A stretch of DNA of 64,000 nt, from NCBI GenBank assembly GCA_028687545.1, contig JAQTZZ010000004.1, forward strand, positions 95,979-159,978, read 5' to 3'. This document shows positions 7,881 to 16,320 of the stretch, piece after piece; positions within the stretch are counted from its first letter, which is position 1, and each line of letters begins with the position of its first letter. Source of the DNA: Candidatus Wallbacteria bacterium (lineage in GTDB: Bacteria > Muiribacteriota > JAQTZZ01). The notes beneath the pieces were generated by a model. The model was not told the origin of the DNA. It did not search any database and was given only the letters and a program-made list of their open reading frames with translations. The translations under genes were made by a program, and so were the position numbers.

Positions 7881-8648
7881 ATGGAAAAACAGCAGAATCC
7901 GGTAAGCGGTAACAGGTACAGAATCACGACCGAAAACAGGGAAATCAAGACCATCCCTGTCTCAATCCTCAAACGGGGGATGGTGCTGGCAGACGACGTG
8001 AAGACCGGGAAGCGCATTCTGGCTGATTCAGGAAGTCTCCTCTCAGGTCTGATGATCGCGACATTCAGGAAAATGGGTGTTTCAAAGGTCAAGATCTATT
8101 CGGACCCTAAGCCTGAAAATCCCCTCCCGCCACTCGAATCCCCGGATATCAGCAATCAGATCGAGAAAGTCACCCATGCCGTGATGCTCTACGATGAAGA
8201 GACCGATGATCTGATGAAGATCAGGCGCCTGATCAAGAGCCTGACTCTCTCCCGGGACCCTGCGATCATCGAAGCCTGTGACTTTGTGCTGAATTATTAC
8301 GAGGACATGCGTTCCAGGGCTCTGGCGATCGAAGCCCTGGACGGCATCAATGATGTCCAGGCTGTCGGCACGATCCTCACTGCCCTGCGGGATGACAGCC
8401 AGAGCGTTCGCCTGATCGCCCAGAAAGCGATCGGACCCTATCTGAACGAATCCGGCATCAGGGAACTGCTGCAGGTGATAGATTCCTGCCTGGACGAGGA
8501 AATCAAGGTCGAATTGTACGAGATTTTCAAAAAATACAGGAAAGCCGTCACACCTCTGGTCGAAAAGCTGGCAGATGAAATGGAAGTCACTGACAGGCTC
8601 AAGGTCCACCTCCTGCTGATCCAGGATCAAATCATCAAAGATAAGTAA
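7881..8648 (+). CDS. HEAT-repeat protein with an N-terminal domain of the kind attached to HDOD and HD-GYP proteins
   Basis: 255 aa with no signal peptide. Residues 14-75 follow the pattern 'V..L..GMVLA.DV.T..G..L...G..L....I..F...G...V.I' found beside HDOD and HD-GYP signalling domains; I recognise the pattern, not a function. From about 130 to 245 there are HEAT-like helix pairs (RSRALAIEALDGI, DDSQSVRLIAQKAIGPYL). No HD catalytic residues are seen. A weak TTGTGT...CATGAT promoter may lie at 7844-7872. A scaffold in a signalling assembly is possible; substrate and partners are unknown. Confidence 0.75.
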   Translation: MEKQQNPVSGNRYRITTENREIKTIPVSILKRGMVLADDVKTGKRILADSGSLLSGLMIATFRKMGVSKVKIYSDPKPENPLPPLESPDISNQIEKVTHAVMLYDEETDDLMKIRRLIKSLTLSRDPAIIEACDFVLNYYEDMRSRALAIEALDGINDVQAVGTILTALRDDSQSVRLIAQKAIGPYLNESGIRELLQVIDSCLDEEIKVELYEIFKKYRKAVTPLVEKLADEMEVTDRLKVHLLLIQDQIIKDK

Positions 8649-8716
8649 GAGCGCCATGATTTCCCTTGCCCGGACCGGGTTATCCGGGTAAAATTGAAGG
8701 ACGGGAAGGGGGCTTC

Positions 8717-11089
8717 ATGACAAAATTGTTGATTTGCGCGGCATTGATTCTGACATTCACTCTCGAGGCAGCCAGACCAGTGATAGTGATCAAAGACTGG
8801 AAGACAGCCAGGATACTGCCTTCAGAATATTTCGACATCACAAGCGTGAACAGGAAAGCCGGTTATCTCACCGCAATCACAGGCGACAGGGGTCTGGAAT
8901 GGCTCAAAGGCAAGAGAATTCCTTACGAATATCTGTATCGCGATGTGGAAGAACTTTACGCCAAGTACCGCTTCCGGGCTACCCCGGGCAACCGTTACCA
9001 CACTTATGAGAAAGTCGTGCAGGAACTCAATGATTACGCCAAAAATTACCCTCAGATCGCACGCCTGGAAGTGATCGGTCAGAGCGTGGAAAAGCGCGAT
9101 ATTCTGGCGATCAGGATCGGCGGCAGCCGCGGTCTGGAGGAGACCAAACCGGCCGTGCTTTTCATGGGTGCCCATCACGCCAGGGAATGGATCTCAGTGG
9201 AAGTGCCGATGGCGATCATTGACAGACTCCTGACCTTGTATGGAAAAGATGCTGAAATCACGAAACTGGTCGATTCGCGCAAAGTCTGGGTCGTGCCGAT
9301 GCAGAATCCGGACGGTGTGACTCACTGCCAGACCAAGGAAGACTGGCGCAAAAACAGGCGGGACAACAAGGACGGCAGTTTCGGTGTGGATACCAACCGT
9401 AATTATCCTGTGGAATGGGGTAACGGTGCCTCCACCTCCCCCTGGAGCGACACCTACCAGGGACCTGAGATATTCTCTGAACCTGAAAATCAGACCATCC
9501 GCGATTTCGTAAAGCGCGAGAAGTTCGTGACTTCAATTTCCTTCCACAGCCACGGCGAGGAAATCCTTTATCCCTGGAGCTACACTTCCGACATTAAAGC
9601 TCCTGACTTTGAGCTGCTTTCCGACCTGGCCCAGGGCATGGCTGCCATCAACGGTTATTCCCCGATCCAGAGCGCTGACCTGTACCCTTGCGGCGGCGAG
9701 TCGGACGACTGGCTCTACCGCGACAATAAATGCCTGTCCTTCACCATCGAACTGGCCTCTGATTTCATCCCAGCTGAATCCGAAGTGGACTCCATCTGCC
9801 TGAAAAACACGGATGCAGCCCTGTATCTTCTGAAGCGGGCTGGAAATCTCTGGCCTGTACTAAAGCATCAGCCCTGCGGTTCGACCACTGATAATGTCGG
9901 ACCGTACATTGTGAAAGCCACGCTGGACCTGCAGCACAATCCGAATTTCAGTGTGCAGAGTTTCGTGCTGTCCTACAAAGCCGGCAACGAGATGTCTTTT
10001 TCCGAAACCAGTTTTACCGATACCGGCAGCGGAGCCTATGAAGCGAGGATTCCAGGCCAGGAATTCGGGAAGACAGTCGAATATTTCATCACGCTCAACA
10101 GTTCAACGCGCCTGCCTGAGAGCGGCACATACAATTTCAAGATTGAGCGGACCAACCGCCTGGTGGTGGACGACGACGACGGCAAGAACTACGAAAAATA
10201 TGTGGCTGAAACCCTCGCTGCCGAAGGGCTCAGCTATACGCTTTACGACTTGAAGATGCAGGGCTCACCCGGCGGGGAATTCTTACGTGGATTCACTGAA
10301 GTGATCTGGCTCTGCGGCGACGATTCCGGCAAAACCCTGACCGAGGAGGACCAGCGGGCTCTCGGCGGCTATCTGGACCAGGGCGGCAGCCTGTTCCTCA
10401 CGGGCCAGGACATCGGCTACAACATCAAGAGCAGCGATTTTTACAAGAAGTACCTTCATGCTTCGTACATAGACGACAATGCCAAGCTCTCCCATGTGAG
10501 CGGAGATTTCGCGGGGGTCATGCAGCTGTCAATGGATATCAGCGGCGGGGACGGAGCGGGAAATCAGCGCTATCCGGACGTGGTGGACGCTGTAGATGGA
10601 GGGGTCGTTTTCCTTCACTACGACGGGCAACCCACTGCCAAGTTCACGGCAGCAGATTACGGCGGCTCCAAATTCAGCGAGATCGCTCAGAATGATCGCC
10701 GTGGAAGAGCCGGGGAGAGCAAGGGCGCAGCAGTGCTGTTTGAAGGCAAATACAAAGTGATCTACCTGGGTTTCGGTTTTGAGGGGATCGGGAGTGTTGA
10801 ACAGCGCAGATCGTTCCTGAAAGCCTCGCTGGAATGGCTGCTGCCTGCCACGCATCAGAAAATCCGCTCATTATTAAGCCTTTATGACAGCAAGCCGAAT
10901 CCCAGAAAGGACCTGATCGAATACCGCCGCCTGACCGGCGCTGCCAGAGGCCTGGAAGACCTGATCATCACAGACCTGGAATCCGACCGGTCTCTGATCC
11001 CAGTTGCGCTGAAGACCCTCTCGAATTCCAGAAACCGGGTTGCCAAGGGGCTGGCCGGCCGGATCAGGGAACTGCAGAAAAACAAATAA
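8717..11089 (+). CDS. Secreted M14-family zinc carboxypeptidase with C-terminal accessory domains
   Basis: 790 aa with a signal peptide at 1-18. The M14 catalytic domain spans about 95-380. Zinc ligands by family pattern are H154 and E157 (HHAREW) and H277 (SFHSHGEE). N227-R228 sits in VDTNRNYP and the catalytic E345 in FTIELASD. Beyond it come an Ig-like region (about 400-500) and a glutamine-amidotransferase-like domain (about 505-725, RLVVDDDDGKNYEKYV, WLCGDDSG, GSLFLTGQDIG). This accessory domain lacks an evident catalytic Cys in its nucleophile position. The start ATG 8717 has GGAAGGGGG; upstream in-frame codons would bury the signal peptide. It probably degrades peptides outside the cell or in the periplasm. 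Confidence 0.9.
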   Translation: MTKLLICAALILTFTLEAARPVIVIKDWKTARILPSEYFDITSVNRKAGYLTAITGDRGLEWLKGKRIPYEYLYRDVEELYAKYRFRATPGNRYHTYEKVVQELNDYAKNYPQIARLEVIGQSVEKRDILAIRIGGSRGLEETKPAVLFMGAHHAREWISVEVPMAIIDRLLTLYGKDAEITKLVDSRKVWVVPMQNPDGVTHCQTKEDWRKNRRDNKDGSFGVDTNRNYPVEWGNGASTSPWSDTYQGPEIFSEPENQTIRDFVKREKFVTSISFHSHGEEILYPWSYTSDIKAPDFELLSDLAQGMAAINGYSPIQSADLYPCGGESDDWLYRDNKCLSFTIELASDFIPAESEVDSICLKNTDAALYLLKRAGNLWPVLKHQPCGSTTDNVGPYIVKATLDLQHNPNFSVQSFVLSYKAGNEMSFSETSFTDTGSGAYEARIPGQEFGKTVEYFITLNSSTRLPESGTYNFKIERTNRLVVDDDDGKNYEKYVAETLAAEGLSYTLYDLKMQGSPGGEFLRGFTEVIWLCGDDSGKTLTEEDQRALGGYLDQGGSLFLTGQDIGYNIKSSDFYKKYLHASYIDDNAKLSHVSGDFAGVMQLSMDISGGDGAGNQRYPDVVDAVDGGVVFLHYDGQPTAKFTAADYGGSKFSEIAQNDRRGRAGESKGAAVLFEGKYKVIYLGFGFEGIGSVEQRRSFLKASLEWLLPATHQKIRSLLSLYDSKPNPRKDLIEYRRLTGAARGLEDLIITDLESDRSLIPVALKTLSNSRNRVAKGLAGRIRELQKNK

Positions 11090-11104
11090 GGAAACTGCAT
11101 CCAT

Positions 11105-11137
11105 AAAAAAAGAGCGGCCCATCCGGCCGCTCTTTTT
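11105..11137 (+). terminator. Bidirectional intrinsic terminator between convergent genes
   Basis: A perfect 9-bp stem AGAGCGGCC/GGCCGCTCT (11111-11119, 11125-11133) is flanked by an A run on the left and a T run on the right, so it can end both the carboxypeptidase transcript and the minus-strand pyrophosphatase transcript. Confidence 0.93.
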
Positions 11138-11153
11138 GTTGTAATCAGTAGGG

Positions 11154-13538
11154 CTAGGCTGCATCCTTGGCAGGGATCCTCATTCCATAGAACGATCTCC
11201 AGACAAAGAACAACGCTACCAGGAAGAAGAGAAATCCGACCTTGGGGGCTATTGGCACGAAGCTTGGCACAATGGCTATTTCCATGGCCAGCAGGCCGAA
11301 GAGAGTGGTGAACTTGATGATCGGGTTCAATGCCACTGAAGTGGTGTCCTTGAACGGGTCGCCCACTGTGTCGCCGATCACAGTCGCTTCGTGCAGCGGA
11401 GTGCCTTTTTCCTTCAGGTCTACTTCCACGAGCTTCTTGGCATTGTCCCAGCAGCCGCCCGCATTGGCCATATAGATGGCAGAGAAGAGCCCGAACACCG
11501 CGATCGAGATCAGATAGCTGATGAAGAAGGCGGCGGGCATCGGATTCGCATTGTCAGCGGCGGAAAAGAAGGCAAACGCCAGGGTGAAGCAGAAGATGGC
11601 CAGGAAGATGTTGAACATGCCGGCCTGTGCATACTGGGTGCAGATCTTCACCACTTCTTTGCTCTTTTCAATATCTGCCCCGGCCTGCTCCTCAAGCTTG
11701 ATATTCTTCTTGATATACTCCACTGCGCGGTAAGCGCCGGTGGTCACAGCCTGCATCGAAGCTCCGGAAAACCAGTAGATCACCATTCCACCGGCGATCG
11801 TGCCCAGGATGGAATAGGGATTGAGCAGGTTGAGGACTTTTTCCGGTTCAACGCCCAGGGTATTCTTCAACACAAGTATCAGAGAAAAGATCATTGTGGT
11901 TGCGCCGACGACAGCTGTACCGATCAGCACAGGCTTGGCCGTGGCTTTGAAAGTATTGCCTGCTCCGTCGTTGGCTTCCAGGTAATGCTTGCTCTTTTCA
12001 AAATCCGGCTTGAACTTGAATTCTTTCTCAATTTCGGCTGCCACATTCGGAACGCTTTCGATCATGGAAAGTTCATAAATGGACTGGGCGTTGTCTGTGA
12101 CAGGACCGTAAGAGTCGACCGCGATCGTGACCGGACCCATGCCCAGGAATCCGAAAGCCACCAGGCCGAAGGCGAAGATGGAGGGATAGAGCATGAAAGC
12201 GGCAAGCCCGTAACTGGAGGTCACATATGCTGCGAACATCAGCACCATGATGATCAGGCCGATCCAGAAGGCGCTGAAATTTCCAGCCACTATGCCGGAG
12301 AGGATGGTGAGCGAGGCTCCGCCTTCGCGGCTTGCAGTCACCACTTCCTTGACGTGAGCGGATTTGGTGGAGGTGAAAATTTTGGTGAATTCCGGGATCA
12401 GGGCTGCGGCCAGAGTGCCGCAGGAGATAATCACAGAAAGCTTCAGCCACAGGTTGTCCGGCATTCCAGAGAGCTGCCAGTAGGAAACTCCGAAAGTCAT
12501 GCAGATGGACAGCAGCGAGGTGATCCAGACCAGCATGGTCAGCTGATGCTCGAAATCCAGATCATCATTTCCCTGATTGGCTGAAGTGGTATAAGCTTTA
12601 GTGATCCAGAAGGACACCAGAGAAGTTACGATCATCAAAATACGCATGACGAAGATCCAGGTCAGAAGCTCGGTCTGATCCTCCACCTTAGTCACAGCGA
12701 GTACAATGAAGCTGATCAGGGCCACGCCGGTCACACCGTATGTTTCAAAACCATCGGCTGTGGGGCCAACTGAATCGCCTGCATTGTCGCCTGTGCAGTC
12801 GGCGATCACGCCCGGGTTGCGGGGGTCGTCTTCCTTGATGTTGAAAACTATCTTCATCAAGTCAGAGCCGATGTCGGCAATCTTGGTGAAAATTCCGCCG
12901 CAGATCCTGAGTGCGCTCGCACCCAGCGATTCACCGATCGCGAAGCCTACGAAACAGTTTCCAGCCCATTCCCTGGGCACGAAAAGCAGGATGATCAGCA
13001 TCATCACCAGTTCCACAGAGACAAGCAGCACGCCGATGCTCATGCCTGCGTCCAGCGGAATGTTGAAAAGCTTGATCGGATTCTTCTCGAGCGAGGCAAA
13101 GGCCATCCGGCCGTTGGCCACCGTATTCATGCGGATGCCGAACCAGGCCACTCCGTATGAGCCCAGAATGCCGATCACAGACCAGAGCAGGATCAGAAGC
13201 ACTCCGGATGCCGCGTTTTCCTGGAGATATCCGAAATAGAAGATTATGCAGAGCGCGATGAATGTTTCCAGCACTATCAACAGTTTTCCCTGCTGGATCA
13301 GATAGGTTTTGCAGGTCTCGTAAATCAGGTTTGACGTATCTGCCATGGCTTTGTGAATCGGCAGGGCTTTGACTCGCTGGTACTGGAAAAAGCCGAAAAA
13401 ACAGCCCAGTACACAGATTATGAGCCCTATGTACAAAAACTGGGTCTGTCCGTAAGAAAGATCCGGAATTTTAATGTTGGATTCGCTGGCCCAGAGCGGC
13501 AGGCTGGTAAGCATTACGAGCAGCGCTAGAAACCTCAT
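11154..13538 (-). CDS. hppA: Membrane-bound ion-translocating pyrophosphatase
   Basis: Inner-membrane pump that couples pyrophosphate hydrolysis to H+ or Na+ export. It is 794 aa, with an N-terminal signal-like segment and about 16 membrane helices. The substrate-site blocks are EDDPRNPGVIADCTGDNAGD, NAGGCWDNAKK and DTVGDPFKDTTS. At the position that separates K+-independent from K+-dependent enzymes it reads GNTFKATAK near residue 531. The Lys suggests K+ independence, but the Thr three residues on is Ala, so the type is uncertain. The start ATG 13538 has TGGAGG; an upstream in-frame ATG at 13571 lacks a site. The gene is a single unit with its own promoter. Confidence 0.95.
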   Translation of the reverse strand: MRFLALLVMLTSLPLWASESNIKIPDLSYGQTQFLYIGLIICVLGCFFGFFQYQRVKALPIHKAMADTSNLIYETCKTYLIQQGKLLIVLETFIALCIIFYFGYLQENAASGVLLILLWSVIGILGSYGVAWFGIRMNTVANGRMAFASLEKNPIKLFNIPLDAGMSIGVLLVSVELVMMLIILLFVPREWAGNCFVGFAIGESLGASALRICGGIFTKIADIGSDLMKIVFNIKEDDPRNPGVIADCTGDNAGDSVGPTADGFETYGVTGVALISFIVLAVTKVEDQTELLTWIFVMRILMIVTSLVSFWITKAYTTSANQGNDDLDFEHQLTMLVWITSLLSICMTFGVSYWQLSGMPDNLWLKLSVIISCGTLAAALIPEFTKIFTSTKSAHVKEVVTASREGGASLTILSGIVAGNFSAFWIGLIIMVLMFAAYVTSSYGLAAFMLYPSIFAFGLVAFGFLGMGPVTIAVDSYGPVTDNAQSIYELSMIESVPNVAAEIEKEFKFKPDFEKSKHYLEANDGAGNTFKATAKPVLIGTAVVGATTMIFSLILVLKNTLGVEPEKVLNLLNPYSILGTIAGGMVIYWFSGASMQAVTTGAYRAVEYIKKNIKLEEQAGADIEKSKEVVKICTQYAQAGMFNIFLAIFCFTLAFAFFSAADNANPMPAAFFISYLISIAVFGLFSAIYMANAGGCWDNAKKLVEVDLKEKGTPLHEATVIGDTVGDPFKDTTSVALNPIIKFTTLFGLLAMEIAIVPSFVPIAPKVGFLFFLVALFFVWRSFYGMRIPAKDAA

Positions 13539-13579
13539 TGTACCTCCAGTGATGATAGATTCTCTGATCATGTAAGAAC

Positions 13580-13585
13580 ATTATA
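13580..13585 (-). promoter_or_regulatory. -10 box for the pyrophosphatase gene
   Basis: The minus strand has a consensus TATAAT (13585-13580), predicting a start near 13573 and a leader of about 35 nt. No good -35 is visible at the right distance. Confidence 0.5.
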
Positions 13586-13651
13586 ACCAATCTGATTTTC
13601 TATTTCATCTTGTGCGATTGACGCATACCTAAAAATCATAGATCTCTCTTT

Positions 13652-13679
13652 GTACTGGCGCTGCATGCTGCGCACCTAC
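13652..13679 (+). repeat. Degenerate GC-rich palindrome around a GCATGC core
   Basis: The two 14-nt halves match at 10 of 14 positions about the centre TGCATGC. It overlaps the radical SAM stop codon. It looks like a decayed copy of the GTAGG-GGCGCAGCATGCTGCGCC-type intergenic palindromes seen in many genomes. Confidence 0.4.
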
Positions 13680-15445
13680 GGACAAACCCCGCACTGGCTG
13701 CATTTTTCTCCGCAGGACGGGCTTTCCTGGAATTGATAAGCCAGATTGCGCTCTGACAGAAGAAATTCTCGTGTCACTCCTGTCTCAACCTTTTCCCAGG
13801 GCAGGATTTCATCAAGGTTTCTCTCTCTGAGATACCATGCAGGATCCACGCCGCATTTATCAAAAGCTTCGCGCCAGATATCGGACCGGAAGTGATCGCC
13901 CCAGGAGTCGAGCCTGGCGCCTGCGAGGGCTGCTGCGATGATCACCTGCGACAGCCTGCGGTCGCCGCGGGACAGGATAGCTTCCAGCCAGGATGACTCG
14001 AAATCGTGATAACTCAGCTTGATGCATTTGTGATGCAGGCGGCTGGACAAAAGGGAGATTTTGGCTCTCAGCGAATCCAGGTTCGCGAAAGCTTCCCATT
14101 GGAAGGGAGTGTGAGGCTTGGGAACGAAATGAGAGACTGCCACGTTCAATTTGAATCTGTTTCCATGCTTTCTGACCCCCATTTCGAGGATCTTTCTGCA
14201 GAATTCCGCTGTAGCCAGCACGTCCTCGTCGGTTTCCGGGGAAAATCCCAGCATGAAATAGAGCTTGATCGTCTGCCAGCCCTCATTTATCAGGAGTTGT
14301 GCTGTGGAGAAAAGCTCCTCGTCGCTGACTTTTTTATTGATGAAACGCCTGAGCAGTGCTGATCCGGTTTCAGGGACAAGTGTGATTCCCGTTTTTTTCA
14401 GGCGGCTGATTTTTTTAAACAGCGGCAGGCTCTGGCTGTTGATCCGCAGGGAAGGAAGACTCAGAGTGATCTGCAGAGAGGAAAGAACAGGTACCAGTGC
14501 GTCAACGATCTCTGTGATCCTGCTGTGGCAGAAGCTGCTGAGCGAAGACAGGGACAGTTCTTCCCAGCCTGTGGCTTGCAGCATCTCTTTGGCTGCGCTG
14601 ATCAGGGTAGCCGGATCTCTTTCCCTGCGCGGCCGGTAGATATACCCGGCCAGGCAGAAGCGGCAGCCGAAATCACAACCCCTCTGAATTTCCAGGATCG
14701 CCCTGTCATGCACGATGGAAACATAAGGAACCAGATCGCGGAGATTGAGCGGGGCTTTGTCCAGATCGGTGATCAGCACCCGTTTCGCACCGGTTTCAGA
14801 TGAAACTTTGCAGATCAGCGGACCCTGGAATTCGAAATTGTATCTGCCGGGAAGATAAACACCATCCAGATTGCCGGCTTTTTGAAGAAATGCGGCCTTT
14901 TCTCTGCAGTTTTTGTAAAGCTCGATCATTTCCGGCAGAAACTGTTCAGCTTCGCCGATGAAAAAAAGATCAAAAATATCAGCCAGGGGTTCAGGGTTTA
15001 CAGTGGAAGGGCCGCCTCCGATTATCAGCGGGAACTTATCCCCCCTGTCCTTACGCAGAGGTGGAATACCGGACAGATTGAGGATATGGATAATATTGGA
15101 ATAAGTCAGTTCATGCTGGAGCGTGAATCCCAGAAAATCGAATTCAGCCAGAGGTTTCTGCGACCCCAGTGCAAAAAGAGGTTTTTTTTCAGCAGTCAGC
15201 AGGAGGCAGAGATCAAGGTCAGGCATGAAACAGCGGTCTGCGAAGACTTCCGGCAGAGAGCAGAGAATCGGGTATAGGATGCGGAGGCTTAAATTGGAAG
15301 CGCCTAATTCATAAAGATCGGGGAAAATCAGGCAGAAACGGATCGCATTCTCAAACGGTTTCCGGGAGATGTTCCATTCTCCTCCCGTATATCGACCGGG
15401 GTGGTTGACACGGCGCAGAAGGTCCTGCTGGTCATTCCCTGTCAT
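13676..15445 (-). CDS. B12-binding-type radical SAM protein (TIGR03960-like)
   Basis: 589 aa. Residues 20-230 match the N-terminal domain of the TIGR03960 group (FPDLYELGASNLSLRILY, FIGEAEQFLPEMIELY, GGGPSTVNPEPLADIFD). The radical SAM cluster motif is C257, C261 and C264 in RGCDFGCRFCLAGY. A final CGEKCSQCGVC could hold a second cluster. The usual downstream partner domain (DUF2344/TIGR03936) is not adjacent. The biochemical function of this group is not established. The start ATG overlaps the upstream lipoprotein stop (ATGA), so it is the last gene of the NHL/TPR operon. Confidence 0.85.
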   Translation of the reverse strand: MTGNDQQDLLRRVNHPGRYTGGEWNISRKPFENAIRFCLIFPDLYELGASNLSLRILYPILCSLPEVFADRCFMPDLDLCLLLTAEKKPLFALGSQKPLAEFDFLGFTLQHELTYSNIIHILNLSGIPPLRKDRGDKFPLIIGGGPSTVNPEPLADIFDLFFIGEAEQFLPEMIELYKNCREKAAFLQKAGNLDGVYLPGRYNFEFQGPLICKVSSETGAKRVLITDLDKAPLNLRDLVPYVSIVHDRAILEIQRGCDFGCRFCLAGYIYRPRRERDPATLISAAKEMLQATGWEELSLSSLSSFCHSRITEIVDALVPVLSSLQITLSLPSLRINSQSLPLFKKISRLKKTGITLVPETGSALLRRFINKKVSDEELFSTAQLLINEGWQTIKLYFMLGFSPETDEDVLATAEFCRKILEMGVRKHGNRFKLNVAVSHFVPKPHTPFQWEAFANLDSLRAKISLLSSRLHHKCIKLSYHDFESSWLEAILSRGDRRLSQVIIAAALAGARLDSWGDHFRSDIWREAFDKCGVDPAWYLRERNLDEILPWEKVETGVTREFLLSERNLAYQFQESPSCGEKCSQCGVCP

Positions 15446-16320
15446 GGATTTGATTCTTTGACGGTCTTCAACTGCTCCAGTTTTTTCTGGACATACTGGT
15501 TGCTGCTGTCGAGTGCCAGTGCCGCCTTGTAGTAGTATTTTGCCTTTTCCGCTTTGTTGTCGTTGGCATAGAGGTCAGCCAGGTTGAGATAAGCATCCTT
15601 GAGTCTGGGGTCTTTTTCGATTGCTTTCAGGTAAAGTTCTTCGGCCTTGGCATTGATGTTCTGATACTGGTAGATTGAACCAAGCCGGAAGTATGCTTCA
15701 GCATAGTCGGGAGCATATTGCAGGGCAAGTTTGATCCTGTCTATGGCTTGTGAAATGGCATTTTTTTCGTAATAAATCCAGCCCAGTGAGAGGAGGGCTT
15801 GAGGATTATCAGGTTCTTCCTTAAGGGAAGCCTCGTAATATTTTTGAGCCAGTTCCTTCTGGCCTGTCCGGTTGTATTGAGAGGCCAGTGCAAACAGGGC
15901 GGCTGGGTAATGAGGGTCCAGCTCAACGGTTCTCTGCAGTTCGGAAAGACCCCGCTCAGCGTTTCCAAGATGAAGCATGCAGATTCCCAGGTTGTAATGG
16001 GCATCCGGATATTCATCGCTGATTTTGATGGCCTTGAGAAAATAAGCGGCTGCCTCCTGCATTTTATCTTTCCTGGCCTCGATCAAGCCGAGTGCGTTGT
16101 AAGCTTTGAAATAATTCGGGTCGAGTTCCAGGGATCTCTTCAGGTAAGGCAGGGCTTCCTCATATTTTTCGTTGGAGGCGAGGGTGGCTCCGACATTGTA
16201 ATTGGCCTCAGCACTGTTCCTGTATTCAGGGAGCAGGGCGAGTTTGTGGCGGGATTCACGCCGGCCGCAGCCGGAAACACACAGGCCTAAAATTATGATT
16301 ACTGATAACAAGCGTTTCAT
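15442..16320 (-). CDS. TPR-repeat lipoprotein
   Basis: 292 aa. The signal peptide ends in the lipobox VSGC (Cys about residue 18). The rest is about seven tetratricopeptide repeats (NYNVGATLASNEKYEEALPYL, YFKAYNALGLIEARKDKMQEA and so on). It should be an envelope lipoprotein that holds protein partners. It overlaps both neighbours by 4 nt, so it is translated with the larger lipoprotein and the radical SAM enzyme. Confidence 0.88.
   Translation of the reverse strand: MKRLLSVIIILGLCVSGCGRRESRHKLALLPEYRNSAEANYNVGATLASNEKYEEALPYLKRSLELDPNYFKAYNALGLIEARKDKMQEAAAYFLKAIKISDEYPDAHYNLGICMLHLGNAERGLSELQRTVELDPHYPAALFALASQYNRTGQKELAQKYYEASLKEEPDNPQALLSLGWIYYEKNAISQAIDRIKLALQYAPDYAEAYFRLGSIYQYQNINAKAEELYLKAIEKDPRLKDAYLNLADLYANDNKAEKAKYYYKAALALDSSNQYVQKKLEQLKTVKESNP

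Noticed and set aside
11391..12584. Open frame of 397 codons on the plus strand, opposite the pyrophosphatase gene
   Set aside because: It lies wholly antisense to a clear membrane pyrophosphatase, is rich in His/Asp/Gly of the type seen in shadow frames, and has no RBS or family match.
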